The notes under the pieces: model-generated
What the model was told of the DNA's origin: nothing
Databases searched by the model: none
Seen by the model: only the letters and a program-made list of their open reading frames with translations
NCBI GenBank assembly: GCA_012932295.1
Contig: JAAONU010000014.1
Span: forward strand, 19,894,251 to 19,958,250
DNA from: Cyclina sinensis
Taxonomy: Eukaryota; Mollusca; Bivalvia; Venerida; Veneridae
Length of the DNA: 64,000 nucleotides
Direction of reading: 5' to 3'
Made by a program: the position numbers and the translations under genes
In this document: positions 1-12,300 of the stretch, piece after piece
Layout of the letters: each line of letters opens with the position of its first letter
Numbering within the stretch: the stretch's first letter is position 1

Positions 1-426
1 AACAACAGGTATATTTTGAAAATGTTAATCTGTCTAATGCGTTTGCAACTGAAAAAACATGACCGAATTACCAAAGGAAAAATGTTTTACTGGACAAAAC
101 GTATGCGTGACCCAATTTACGTTGGTTATAAACATAGACAAGACAATCGAGGCGTTCCATACCTAATGGTTGTGTAAGTGAGACTTATCTGTATAACCGG
201 ACTGCTTACAGCTAAAAATCGTATATGGAATTTAAGATTTAGTTTGCTCTTCCGGAAAGGTCGAGCTTATAAAATGCACGTTTTCTTCAGATATGTAAAA
301 TATTCACCGTCAATCTTGTATACCTAAAATTTAATAAACATGGAGCACGTCTCTTACATACTTACAGAGTACAATTAATTGAAATATACGAGATAAATAT
401 GTTATCTTAAAAACTCAATACATTAC

Positions 427-3400
427 CGTTGAGAAAATAAGATTTTCCCATCCCTGTATATCCTGATAAACCTGTTTGGCGTTGTGATGGTGTGAAGATA
501 AGATTTCATGCCATTATAAAACACGGTGTCAGGGTACCAAATTCTTTCCAAAATCTGAAAAGTAAGAGAACACCAAATCTTTTTTTGTTTTTCATCCAAT
601 TCATACTTCGTATTGAATAACTATCTCAGGTCAGTGAAAATGTTAAGGGGAATTCACAAAAGAAACCACTAAACAATGTCTAAAGTAAAGAATGAGTAAT
701 ATTAAACATCGTTTGATTCCTTACTATGCATCCGTAATATAGTGTTTACTAAACAGGTACCGTTGGGGTTGGGGTGAAGGGTATGTTCAATATCTTTCTC
801 TACAAACGCGTCGGAACTTTTTTGCATAACTCGAAAATCTCCAAAATGTTTTCCCACTCTTCGGGATAAGTAATTTTTCACATATCTTACTCTTTTATAG
901 TATCTCTTTTCTGAGCTGAAAAGAAATGCTTTTACAAAGCTGAGAAATCCTTTCTCAGACAAGCTTCACCGAACACATGATTTACGAGCAGGCTTAAGGA
1001 TGAATTTTAATCTCTGTTGTTTCAGTAGTGGAACAGGCAGTATTATTACCAAGAATATAAATTGCACTTTTGCGTGTAGCTTTGATAAAAGGCGTGGATA
1101 TGTCATCAAATAGAAGAACAGTTTAATAGTTCGTAGGAGTGTGCCAACAAACCTTTCTAATATGTTATGACCTAAACTGATATTTAAGATAGTGTCTGGC
1201 CAAATGTAACAAGATCTAAGCTATCTAAGGGACGCATAAAGAAAGTACTATTTATTTCCGAATATCATAGTGTTAGAAACCCGATTTCTTTTCTTCATAT
1301 TTAACAGCTGACACTTATGACATTGCGTGATTCGAGGAAAATTAACATCATTTTCACATAACAAGTAATGTATTTAGAACGAAATTACATAGGTGAAATA
1401 TTTTCTTTTATTTATTATGGTTTAAATTATACGCTTTGCTTAATTTAGTGGTTCAAATCATATTTTGCCCAATCGCACTGCAATATATTTCAAAATTTCT
1501 TGACACTTTAAATGGATTAATCGGTATCGCAAGCTCAGTTAAATAATCTATTTAAGTCACAAAACCACCCGATTTAGAATAACCTATACTTAACCCATAG
1601 CCTGCTAAATATCTTAAATGGACTTGTCCATCTTTCAATTTGGACATATCCATTAATTGCTTACAGGGGTGCTTATCAAACATTTACCGACCGGATGGCG
1701 AATAGTGCAGTCTTGTCTTGGTCCACACTGGTCACAAAAGACAAACGCAATTGCCAACAGCAGGAGAAGGGTTAATCAAGAAATTCGTCACCATAAATCT
1801 TTGATTTCTTTTGCATTTTTAAAGGATATCTTACCTTTTAGAGCTTAGTTGAATTAAATTATCTTTATTTTTTAACTATGTTACAATCTCAACTATTTTT
1901 TTTCAATTATGTAACTAGTTCATTCAAATTATGTTTCGACTATCTTTATACAGTTTAAATCAAATCACGTTTTCAACATTTTACATGTACAATTATTTTT
2001 CCCCCGAACTATTCTGCTAAATCAGTAAAATCGTTTCAACTATACAAGCTAAACATTTTTATACAAAATCAATCAAATTTCAAAAAAAATTTCATATACA
2101 TTTTTTTTCTCAGAAATTTTGAAAAATCAGTCAAGTTATTTTTAACTAGATGAAAAGCTAGATCAAATCATCTTTTAAGGTTCTATCAAATATTTTTGCT
2201 ACTTTCTTGAAATTAGAATAATGAAAGTATCTAGACTTGCTTTTCCCTGAATTCATTACTGTGTTCCAGCAAAAATAAATTGCTGCTTTATACCGCGCCA
2301 GTAGAAATATTCATTTTCTACCATACTGTCAAATAAGGTGATTGATGATGTTGAAATTAACAAAGTACGAGATATATTTCTCCCCATTCTATTTATACTG
2401 TTCTAAAATATATAGATTCGACATGGAAATTTGGAACTAATGCATATTAAATATTATATCCATTGAGAACAAATATTGGGAAAAAAACCCCACTTATTCG
2501 TTCATGATAAAAGTGAACATTAAATGCTTGCATTTTCCATAATAGTGTGTCGAATATCAGATAATGATCGGTTGCTTAGTAAAAATATTTGCTGTACAAG
2601 ATCCAAATTGATATTGAAGTTTAGAATTGTTATGTTCTAGCGAAAAAAATAAAATAAGCAATGGCTGAAAATTAGATAACACAATACAGCTATTTCTTTC
2701 CACCTTTGTTCACCCCGCTTTCAGTCAATGGCGCCTTGAGATATTTAGTTTGATGACATTTGTATTTAATTTTATAGAATGGATCCTACGTTTTAAAATA
2801 GATTTTTAAGTATAAAGTGCTGTGATAATTTTATCTGAACACTGCATTAACCTTGATACTTAGTTGAATAAACTCGTCCGATTTCGTCTGGTTGCTGTTA
2901 ACATTTCCCATTGCTAATCGGGGATCTGTCCAAACCTGTCGAAAGTAACAGTCCATTGTAAATGCCTGTAAGTAAAAAAGCAGAAAAGAAAGATTTTTAA
3001 AACAATTTAGTCAAACACCTTTAAAAAAGTTAAAAAATATCTCTCAGGCAAGGTTTCTCATGAACCTAAAGGCACAACATATGAGGGTCTCAAAACTTCC
3101 ACGTGACTTGACACTGAACTGTTTACGATTCTCGACCAATGAAATATTAATTAAGATTCTTTTGAAACTCTATTACCTCGTTTTCGGGTCAGGAATTGTT
3201 TTGTATTATTATTTATGTCAAAAGTTGAGTTAACCGGCTATGCCGCAAAAAAGCCCTAACGTTGTTAAGAAGGATAGCAGATCATTACAGATGTACGGAA
3301 CAGAACATTTTTTTTTAAATTTTCAGACTTAGATTTATTAGCTCCACGTCTATAAATACATTTTGCATATTACGTAAAAAGAACAAAATGGATTGTTCTG

Positions 3401-5204
3401 CATAAACATATTACGATTTCATCAAGGAAATTTCTAGATGTATTTACAAGTACAATGAATTGTTCAATGTATCTCGAACGCTTACCATGTCCAGTTCTGA
3501 TATTGGCCCCAGAGACCTTATGTTGATATTTAGTTGAACATCTACAGGTCCGCCTGCAAAGAGATATGTGACCTTATTGATTAAAGCGTGAAAGTATGTA
3601 TGTTTTGAATAAGTTTTGTATAAATCTGGACTGAAAGGTACTGTCCATTATTAAAGCTAATACTATTTGCAGATTGATGGCTCTTTAAATTTAACAAAAT
3701 TCTACGAATATCAATTTCATGCATTTCATTTCAATTAAGCTTCCTAGTCTTTTGTAGTTAACATATCTATATTTTAAGATAATTCATGCTTTTCTAATGA
3801 TACACACGGGTTCAAATGTAGTTTTTTTTAAAGTTTCAGAGTCACTTTGACCACCTAACTTTAAATTGATTTTTCAAATCCTTAAAACTTAATGCCAAAA
3901 CGATAGGAAAACTTGGCTGAATTTTAACAGAGTCTAGCAAGACACCTTACATTCTCTGTGGTTAAAAACATACCTCCATATCCTGGTCTTATTCTCTTGT
4001 CATAATTATTTAACATATCTTCTAGCGCTACAGTTATAAGTTCCATTTCTGTAATGTTCGTTGTATCCGTAACAGCATCTGTTGCACTGAAAGAATAAAG
4101 AATAATATTGGTAACACGAATTGTATTCACGAACAATAGGTTGTAAATAGGTATGAGTGGACAGTTCTTCTTGGCTTTCCTATGACAGATAATTAAATCG
4201 ATGGATAACAGACAGATGGAGAGTTTAGGTGATGGATGGCTAAAACGTATATCTGACAAACATTTTTACTCTTTTACAGATAAAATGTACTTAAGCGCAT
4301 CTATTTTTAAATTAATGATACATCCATTGACGTCTTTAATTATCCTTTTACATATTACAAGCATACAATCTGAAATTAATCGAACCAAAGTCGAGCGTGT
4401 CTAATACCAATTTAATAAAGATATGTGATTCAATTTCCTTTTATCGGTTTAACACTTTTTGACAGAATCTTAATTACATTACTTGAAATTTCTCGACGAA
4501 TTGTCAGCTGAAGTTTTATTCAATCACCATTTTATCAAAAAACTCTGTAAATCATGAGAATTTGAGCTATAATAAATCATTTAAATTTCCGGTTTACAGT
4601 GGAAATTAAGCCTGTTTAATTTAACGTCCAAAGTTCAAACAGAATCCAATTTCGGCATCTACCTAGTAACTAGTTTTCAGTTTTGTTATTGATATTTCTG
4701 TTACTAAAACCACAGTATTACATAATACAAAGTTAAGCTATAAAACTAAGCATTAGTTTAAGAATTTGTCAACTTCAAAATTTGTGAACGCTCGTTATAA
4801 TGCAAGTGTTTTATCATAATTTTGCCAAGAATTAGACATGATTTAAAAGATATTTTAATTTGGTTTCGTTGGCAGCTGATCTAAAGATCTAAATTTTACA
4901 CTTCGTCATTTGTTGCTCTGTTTTTTGGCAGTAAAGGAAAGTTGATCAAGATTCTACCTCAGCTGTCCACTTTAGATATTTTTGTTTCTTTCCTGAAGAA
5001 AGTAACCATTAAATTAGTTTTTTTTTCTGAAGTAAAATTTCTAGACATAGGTGAGTTATTCAAATATAAGCGATGAAACCGATTTTCTACAAAAACCATT
5101 AGATGGGCTTTTGACAAGTAAAGCAGTGCCATAAAATGCCTACTCACTTACTTTTTATAGACAACCAGTATTAAATATGTCAAGCCTAAAAGCAGCGGCT
5201 TCAT
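427..5204 (-). CDS. Cys-loop (GABA-A/glycine-type) ligand-gated ion channel subunit, 5' part (exons 1-5)
   Basis: Five exons join in phase: 5152-5204, 3974-4086, 3486-3553, 2852-2965 and 427-554 (158 codons plus 2 nt). The gene then leaves the window on the left. Exon 1 starts at the ATG at 5204 and encodes a hydrophobic signal peptide (MKPLLLGLTYLILVVYK), with donor GTAAGT. Exon 2 holds the N-terminal helix ending NNYDKRIRPGYGG. Exon 3 gives GPVDVQLNINIRSLGPISEL. Exon 4 gives DM/AFTMDCYFRQVWTDPRL. Exon 5 gives IWYPDTVFYNG, then PNRFIRIYRDGKILFSQR. These are loop D/A region signatures of pentameric ligand-gated channels; the GPISELDM..T.D.YFRQ pattern is closest to GABA-A subunits as I recall them. 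The Cys-loop, the four membrane helices and the ion-selectivity filter lie outside, so ligand and ion cannot be assigned. Exon 4 ends at an atypical but valid GTTAAT donor, chosen because it is the only one that keeps phase into exon 5. Confidence 0.88.
1598..1790 (+). repeat. Interspersed repeat, copy 1 (inside channel-gene intron)
   Basis: This ~190-bp stretch (GCTAAATATCTTAAATGG..., ...CACACTGGTCACAAAAG..., ending GAAGGGTTAA) is a diverged copy of the one at 7168-7375. The 'ACTGGTCGCAAAGGC' core is, as I recall, very common in clam genomes. It lies in the intron between exons 4 and 5 of the channel gene. No ORF or target duplication is clear. Confidence 0.6.
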
Positions 5205-7167
5205 AAAAGAATCAGCATTTCTGTGTACATTAAGAAAAGTGATTGTGAAAACTAAACGTGATTAGTGGCAATTTGGTATTTTAAGGCTTTATCTCATATA
5301 TAGGTAAAACGCTAGTCATCAGTTCTTAAACACCAAGTTCGGTCTTCATTTTGAAAATTTGTTTTGATTTTAGTAGCTATTTTATTTGTTCATTATTTAT
5401 TTATTCATACATTATACTGAAAGCAAAATTTGGTCAAAACAATTGCATATTTAGTATGTAAAAACGAAAGCGTTTATTAGTTAATACTAGTAAACGTGAA
5501 TGGGTTGAAATGTTTAGTACGGGAACTAATCATGACACCATCAACTTCTAATTGACATATTAATGACAAAAGAAAACTTGATGTCTATTTGTTCTTTTCA
5601 TTCATATTTCAATATCTGTTGACGTAAAATAACTTATAACAAGTTGTCTCAGAAGTTAGATGAAGAATTTATCTTGGCACTAATGCAGTTTCTGTTTTTG
5701 AATATATCTTCTTATCACGGTGGCTTTGGCATTGATATTAACACTACTGGGCCTAAATTGTGTTGAGTTAAGCAATAACTATATGGTATTCAGAAACTAT
5801 AAACACAGTTCAAAGGGTATATGGTGTTATGATTCACTCATTGGTCAGTATGTGTATGTTATTTGTCCCCTGAAACTTTAGCCTACTGAATGATATACGT
5901 TATCTCTTTTTTATTTTCTAACATTTATATCTCCTGTAGAAAGAATTAAAACAAAAGCTGTCAGCAAAGACAGACAATTTACAAGTTGCCCAATGTGTTG
6001 AAAATGGTATGCCTTGTTTAAAAGAAAACCAAAAAAACTTTCGCCGACTAATTGAAACGAAAAGTATAATACTATTTGTCGTGACTCAATCACATTTACT
6101 TTAAATGAGAAAGACGTATTTTCTGACAGATTGACACTCTGGTTTAATGAGTTTCCTTTTTCTCAAGTCTTTGAAAATACAAGTTCTACGTATACATTTT
6201 CGTTAGATGTTTTATGTTTGTACCGACAAATACGTACTAATACGTTATAAACAAACGTAAAGTGGAAAAAAAGAATATATCTGTTTACGCTAGCGTTTTT
6301 GTAATTAATTTTGTAATTCCCACTCTTCAAAAACACAAAAAGAAAAAAAGAAAAAGAAACATTAAACAAAACTTTTAAAACAAAACATTAGCCTCTTTTG
6401 TGTTAAATATACAAAAAGTACGAAGTTGATATGTTGATATTTGTTTTCCTTTGATACCGACCATTTTAACATGCATTTGATTTGTACAAACTTGCATCGT
6501 CCATCTTTTCAGAGAATAACACTATAAACAAACAAAAAAACTTCCAAAGTGCATATAATTTAAAGATTATAATGATTTTTTTTTTTGGGTACTAACCTAC
6601 CAACTGTTGACACATAACTAAGTAAATGTTAAGATGACCAAACTCAATATATATTAAGGTAACCGTACAATTTGAGTATTATGTAAGACCTTAAAATACC
6701 ACAGATTAGAAACTTCTGAATTCGCCCGTTGAATCATCTCAATCTGATGTATCAATTTCATTACTTTTTTTGCACGCTAAAACGAATTTAAACCAATAGC
6801 TGAACTATTATTACTATTATGATAAATTTATCATAAATTTATAAGAAAAAAGTGTTTGACTAAAAATTTCAGCAGACTTGCAGATATTCAGATTTTAAAT
6901 AACTCCGGATAAAGACATTTTAACAAGTATCAAAAATTCCTTCCATAACTTGGTTTTCTTTATTTTGCCGGATTCTAAGAGGTAATGTATCTATTTGAAG
7001 TTATTTTCCCTATAGCATAATAAACTTTATTTCATCAGTATTGAATTATGAGATGTTTGAGATATACTGCAGACGAGATTTTGTGAGATCTTATCTACCT
7101 GCCACCAGACTTTGTGAGATTTGCACAAGCCGCCGGTTTATTGTTTCTTAGGCTACAGTTTGTTTAA
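5205..7167. other. Upstream region of the channel gene, no gene seen
   Basis: AT-rich sequence with T- and A-runs. I see no long ORF, conserved motif or repeat in it. If the first exon at 5152-5204 is used, the promoter should lie in the first few hundred bases; no convincing TATA or initiator can be picked out in such AT-rich DNA. Confidence 0.5.
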
Positions 7168-7375
7168 CCATTAACATGCTAAATATCTAAAATGGGCTTG
7201 TCAATCTTTCCATTTGGACTGATCCTATTTTTTATGGGAAGCTAACTGAGGTTTTACTGACTGGATTGCGAATAGTGAGACCATGATCAGACTGCATGAA
7301 TATGCATGCTGATCATGGTCTGCACTGGTCGCAAAGGCAGGTCAATTGAATCCAGAAGGGTAAAGGTTAAATCGC
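7168..7375 (+). repeat. Interspersed repeat, copy 2
   Basis: Related to 1598-1790: it shares ATGCTAAATATCTAAAATGG near the start, then GGCTTGTCAATCTTTCCATT, GGATTGCGAATAGTG and CACTGGTCGCAAAGGCAGG. The middle holds a hairpin around 7284-7325, where GACCATGATCAG and CTGATCATGGTC flank a GCATGAATATGCATG core. The hairpin and the repeated copies suggest a short non-autonomous DNA element or SINE-like repeat; I cannot tell which. Confidence 0.65.
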
Positions 7376-7389
7376 TGCATTTTTTTTAT

Positions 7390-8760
7390 CTTACTGCCTA
7401 TGACCGAATGTCATACGGAATTAATCACAATAGGGTCTTTGAAAACAAAGTGTACCGTTTAAATCATCCCAGTCTATCACTGTTTGTTGAAATGTGTGCC
7501 AACTGTGTAGGCATTCTTGGCAGGCAGAATACGAAAGCTGTACAAAATAACGAGCGATGAGGACAGTCAAGCTATGATGAATGCTGACCAAGACTTCAAA
7601 ATGCAAATGTCTGTGTACTTGGTCATTATTGCAGTAATTTAAGAACATGTTAAAGAGAACAATAACAACTGGGCTAAGCAACTTGAAGCATGAAAACTCA
7701 AACTGCAAGTATGTTTTCACATATACATAAGAATCGTTCATTGTCTCTATCAAGAAGTTTTGAAACATTTAATTTTCAAGCAAATTTAAGTTCATTCAAA
7801 ATTGATATAAAAAGAAATACAAACAGTACTTAAACAAGTGTTAACCATCAGTAAAACATTGCAATGTTTTGCTCGCAAAGTAAGTAAAAGTCTCTTGTAT
7901 TTGACGTTTCGACTCTATCAAATATGATGCAAATACTTAATTTAACACTTAAAACAAATGATATTTAGAGTAGTGCATGTTTCTCAGTTACATAAAATAA
8001 TGCATTTTATAAGTTGAACTTCTACTGTTTACCTAAAAAAACATGTCGGAAAGAAGAATTAAATTATTTTAAAAGGATTAATACTTGACAAAGGATGCCA
8101 ACTATTACATGTTTTGCTAAGTTCTTGAACAAACATACTGTCGAATATCTGTTTTATAAATTTTAATTTTTACAATTGTCACTATTTTAAGGGAAGGTCT
8201 TACACAAAACACAAACATCACGCTTCACTTTATAAGAATTACATTCAAAGGTATATATCATATCTAATTATAACACCCGAGCATTGAACACTCTTAGCAC
8301 TGGTGGCATTCTGTGTAGCAAGTGTAGATGTTTCCTTAACTCAGAACGATTACTAACTGACCGAGTCTGATAAATATTTCGTCCAGTAAATCCTGGAAGG
8401 GTCAAACATTGAAAGAAGAGAAACGAACAAATAAACCTCAATCTATCACTGCTCTTTGAAATCTGTGCCAGTGTTATTAGTACAGTTGGCTGACAGAATA
8501 GCAAAAGACTACAGAAATAACAAAACGTAGCTTCTTGACGAGAAACGTCAGTTTATGATCAATGGTGATTATCATTTCAAAACGGCACTATTGACCACAC
8601 GGGCTTTTGTAGCTGGGAGAACGATACATGGATAGCATTCTAGATTTCTAGACTTTACTAAAAATGTTGATAGATAATTATATTGAAATGTTGCCATGCA
8701 ATTATAATACAAACTTTGTCTGCATTACAATTGTTCGTGATGAATAATTAAGACAGATTC
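7390..8760 (+). repeat. Diverged local duplication (7.39-7.77 kb versus 8.42-8.76 kb)
   Basis: About 350 bp at 7390-7770 reappears in diverged form at 8420-8760. Shared landmarks are TCTATCACTGTTTGTTGAAATGT / TCTATCACTGCTCTTTGAAATCT, the following GTGCCA, the GAATA(C/G)..AAA block with an AAATAAC tail, and TATGAT(G/C)AATG..GA near the end. No conserved reading frame survives between the copies. The small ORFs in it are not shared, so I treat this as non-coding. Confidence 0.5.
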
Positions 8761-9473
8761 TGTGAACGGAAAGGAAAGCATTGAAATTGGCGCATCAAAC
8801 TTGCGTTCAATTTGTTAAATATATATTTCAACGTAACACACACATGTACCTCTTTTGCCTTTGCAAGACATTTATAGAACACGTTCTCTAGGAAGGTTTA
8901 GGAGATAACGTTTGATATGTTTCAGATTATCCACCTCCAAAATGTTTTTAAGCAATGCTTTTTAAAATTTAATTGACATGTAATACATTGCACGTCATAT
9001 AAAATAATTATGATATGTTAATTAAAATAAACAAAGAACACTTTACACAACTGTGAATGTACAAAAAAACAACAAAAAACATTTTATGTTTTTACATTAA
9101 ACTGTGATATATCACTATGCTTTTGCAGCCATACTGCAATTAACTGTGAAAAATCAAAGTGATGTCGTTAGATTTTACATAAAGTCAGTACCACTTGAAA
9201 AAGGTGTGTGACTCACAGATCTTTTTAGATTTTATAAAAACCAAGTATTAACATTTCCAAAAATGCTTAAAATCGCCGTTCAGCCACGTATGACGTCTTA
9301 TCCATAGATGCATGAATTTCATGCTCGTCATTCATTAATTTAATAATTTTATAACATGCTTTGCAGTGAAAAGAATGTAAGAATATTACATGTGCAATTT
9401 AAACAGAATAAATTTAAGGTAAAAAATACGATAGTGCCCTGACTCTTATCAAGCATATATAAAACCAGGATAT

Positions 9474-9570
9474 ATCCTGATCAAACTCCTCGCACTGGTT
9501 TCGTCACGCTTTGCTACTGTTTCTGTACTGATCAGGGGAAGTAACCGCTGCGGGGAGTTTGTATCCTGAT
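9474..9570. repeat. 97-bp inverted repeat (small MITE-like hairpin)
   Basis: The left arm ATCCTGATCAAACTCCTCGCA-like and right arm TGCGGGGAGTTTGTATCCTGAT-like sequences are reverse complements with a few mismatches, separated by ~54 bp. This could be a tiny foldback element. It carries no ORF and I see no target duplication. Confidence 0.5.
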
Positions 9571-9939
9571 TAGAATCGCCCGGAAGCATGCATTTATTTT
9601 TTTCTAGAAGTGCAAGTTTTGGAAAAACAAACAAAACATACTCTTATTTAGACTACATTCTCTAGTTAGAAATGACATGTAACCAAAATATTGCGATTAT
9701 CCTGTGTTTATCTTGCAAGAGCCTGAAGACTGGTACTGAGTTCGTAAATTGATCATGGTATTTTTCAGTTGTACGAATAAATAACCCGACAAACATGGCG
9801 GTTGGGCGAGTCCATTTACGCATCCCTTGCTGAAGTTTTTGACGTCTATTTTGTTATTATGTGATATGTATAATTTGCTTTGATTGGCTAAAGGCAGACG
9901 GTGTACAGGCAAAACTGTTCAAATCTTGTTAATTGTATA

Positions 9940-9963
9940 TATCGCCGTCCAGGAACGGCGATA
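9940..9963. repeat. Short stem-loop, TATCGCCGT...ACGGCGATA
   Basis: A 9-bp GC-rich perfect stem (TATCGCCGT / ACGGCGATA) with a 6-base loop stands out in AT-rich surroundings. Its function is unknown. Confidence 0.5.
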
Positions 9964-9999
9964 ATAAGAATTTATCATTTTAATGGTTATAAATTTAGA

Positions 10000-10043
10000 C
10001 AAGTACTCTATATTTAAGGCTCAAGTACTCTATAGTTAAGGCT
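10000..10043 (+). repeat. 22-bp tandem duplication
   Basis: CAAGTACTCTATATTTAAGG.. is followed directly by a copy differing at one base (ATAGTTAAGG). It has the look of a local replication-slippage duplication. Confidence 0.7.
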
Positions 10044-10491
10044 AAACGGAAAAAAATGTCCTCGTCTCCAAAATGAAATGATTAAGTCTGGCACAGAAAT
10101 TGACTTCATGCAAAACACGATCAAATCCTTTTATATTTAAAAAAGTCACATTTCTTAAGCTTTTTAATAATGCCCTTAAACAAACAAAACTTCATATACA
10201 GATTATATCATTGATAAAAATAAAAAAGTCAGTCAAGTGACCATTTGTTAATTACAAAAGAAAAAGATACAAAATACTTATATAATTTTATTATTTTTTT
10301 ATTATTTTGTTCTTTTTTTATTTTAGCAACTTGGCCAAAACTTACACAAACCTTTTGAGGTTTGCTACTTTGCTGAAAAGTTACAGACATATAAAAGACA
10401 TATTTCAAATATATTAAGAGACACGGTTAAGTTTTAAAAGAATGCTACTATCATATAGAACTATAAATATATGTAAAGTCAATGATCTTAC

Positions 10492-10544
10492 CTCAGCAAA
10501 AATCCACAAACAGTTGATACAACGAAAGACGATATGACACACAT
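10492..10544 (-). CDS. Candidate alternative signal-peptide exon for the channel gene
   Basis: An ATG at 10544 opens 17 codons encoding a hydrophobic leader (MCVISSFVVSTVCGFLL) and ends with two spare bases at a consensus donor, AG|GTAAGA. Its length (53 nt), end phase and strand are exactly those of the known first exon at 5152-5204, so it could splice to the exon at 3974-4086 and keep frame. The two leaders share no sequence. It may instead be exon 1 of another gene, or chance: a short hydrophobic ORF plus a good donor is not rare in 64 kb. Confidence 0.35.
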
Positions 10545-11179
10545 ACTTTAGAGCAAAATTAGTTGTTTCCGCAATGCAAATTTAATGTTTTCATGGTTTA
10601 TCTGTTTCAGAACAATGATCCAGAAATAGTTAATCCGAACTCTTAAAAATCAGTTAAACAATCACTTGAGCTATCTTCTATGTGGTAAAATTCATGAGAG
10701 TGAATTTAAACTCTGATATTTTCGCTTGTACTTAACTGATTAAGTTATGTCATCAAACTATCTTTTATCATGTTACATGTTACTCCACTGAAATATGTAT
10801 CTGAACAACATCTATTCTGTCATGTCTTAGAAAAAAAGTATCTGGAAAATTGATCTTTGCAACGTTTCAGTATTGTATATCCGAAAACTCGTCTACTCCA
10901 TGATGATATAAAGCACTGCACTTGGACAAGTTTTGACTAAGATTATCCGATGGTTGTTCCCGCTGGCTTGATTATTATTAAATCAGCTTGGAATCAGCTT
11001 GGCTCTTTTAGGAATCTTTGCTTTTGTGTGTTGCTTCGCTTCAGATATCAGTGCCTGTGACACCGACAAAATATTTACAATTTTCTATTGTAAATTAGGA
11101 CAGAATAAAATGCAAACAGCATAGACATTTCGTAGTTCGTTAATCAAGAATCGTTTGCAAAAAAAAGAACAAAAACATT

Positions 11180-11640
11180 TTTAGCTCACCAGAGCCATAG
11201 CTCATGTGAACCATTAGGATTATCTACTGTCCTCACCGTTCGTCGTCCGTACGTCAATAATTTTATTAAGCGATATATCCTCTGAAGCTACCGAGTCTAT
11301 TTCAAGCACACTATACGCGAATGCTTTTTTTGGTCCCTTTCAAATTTGTGAAATTTATTGCTTTCCATCCAGAACTATGGTTGATATGGCAACCTAACAA
11401 ATAGTTTCACAACTTTCCTCCTCTGCAAACCCTTGCAAGATTTGATTATATTCTTGCACAACCGTCTTGTTGGTGACTCTCGATAAAATTTGTGAAATAA
11501 ATTGCGATCCGTGTAAACACATGGCTGCCAGGGCGAGGTTTATTTTCCTAATATTTTTATGTAGGAAATTAAAAAAGATCTTCATAGAAACTGCAGGTCC
11601 ATTCAAAAATAATTTGGCACAAACGTTTCTCGGGTAACTT
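11180..11640 (+). repeat. Interspersed repeat starting TTTTTAGCTCACCAGAGCCA
   Basis: The start TTTAGCTCACC(A)GAGC followed by a GTCGTCCGTACGTCAAT block resembles a family I remember as widespread in bivalves, usually with a TTAGCTCACCTGAGC hairpin start. Inside, the motif TTTCAAATTTGTGAAATTTATTG recurs in varied form (11336, 11488), suggesting internal sub-repeats. The right limit is approximate. Confidence 0.45.
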
Positions 11641-11789
11641 TTAAAATAAATTGTTGAATTTGTTGCGATATGTCAAAAAAGGACCGATGGGGGCGGGCTT
11701 ATTTCTCCTTTATGATTTTTATGAGACAAATATGAGAATATTTTAATACCTCCGCTAGGGTATATAGGAGTCATCTAAGTGTCGATAAC

Positions 11790-12075
11790 GTGACGTGTTT
11801 TATCATGCACACCGATTCCCGCTCCGCAGTTTTACTGCAGGTCATAGCAATATCTTGTGACGCAAAGTACGCCAAACTTTCTCGGATCATGATTTGAAAT
11901 TTGGTGTTCATGTTTATCAGTAAGTGTAAATGTGCGAGACTTGATTTTCATGCACGCCAATGTCTGTTCTTTGGTTTAACAGCCCATCATAACAATATCC
12001 TGCGATATGAACCCCTTTCCCATTTCTAGGGCTATCGATTCGAAACTTGGTAAGTTAATAAGTGTTAATGTGCAT
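11790..12075 (+). repeat. Two-part sub-repeat at the head of unit A
   Basis: Two diverged ~145-bp sub-repeats, each with a GCACRCC(A/G)AT-like start, a CATARCAATAT(C) block and a TTYRAAACTTGG-like end. The same doublet recurs at 19530-19790 and 24720-25000, at the head of units B and C. Confidence 0.55.
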
Positions 12076-12239
12076 TATGCGTTTTTTATCCCCCAGTTTC
12101 AGCCACCCTACGGGCAAATTCTTGTTTTTAATTACTATTACGATCATTCAAAGGAAAAACTTAACAACGAACTATATAAAACAGACTACAATACAAAAGG
12201 TTGCTAAATAAATCTCTCTCCATAAACGTTTGCTTACAT

Positions 12240-12300
12240 ATTGATTTAAACGGATAAAAAACAACAACGAGAAACAAACAAACAAACACAAAAATCCAAC
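12240..12300. repeat. A-rich AAC/AAAC simple repeat
   Basis: Runs of AACAACAA and AAACAAACAAACAAAC. A similar, larger stretch lies at 17345-17455 in the same unit. Confidence 0.7.

Larger units (their letters stand above)
8761..11179. other. Intergenic/intronic AT-rich DNA with small hairpins
   Basis: No gene is recognised apart from the candidate first exon at 10492-10544. Small structures are listed separately: a hairpin at 9474-9570, a short stem-loop at 9940-9963 and a 22-bp tandem duplication at 10000-10043. The rest shows nothing beyond A/T-rich runs. Confidence 0.5.

Noticed and set aside
702..962. 86-codon minus-strand frame within the channel gene
   Set aside because: It lies in the intron between exons 4 and 5, where exon 4 already joins exon 5 in phase; it has no family signature and no good splice sites.
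9474..9570. tRNA gene in the 9.5-kb hairpin
   Set aside because: No A/B boxes and no cloverleaf; only a simple foldback.
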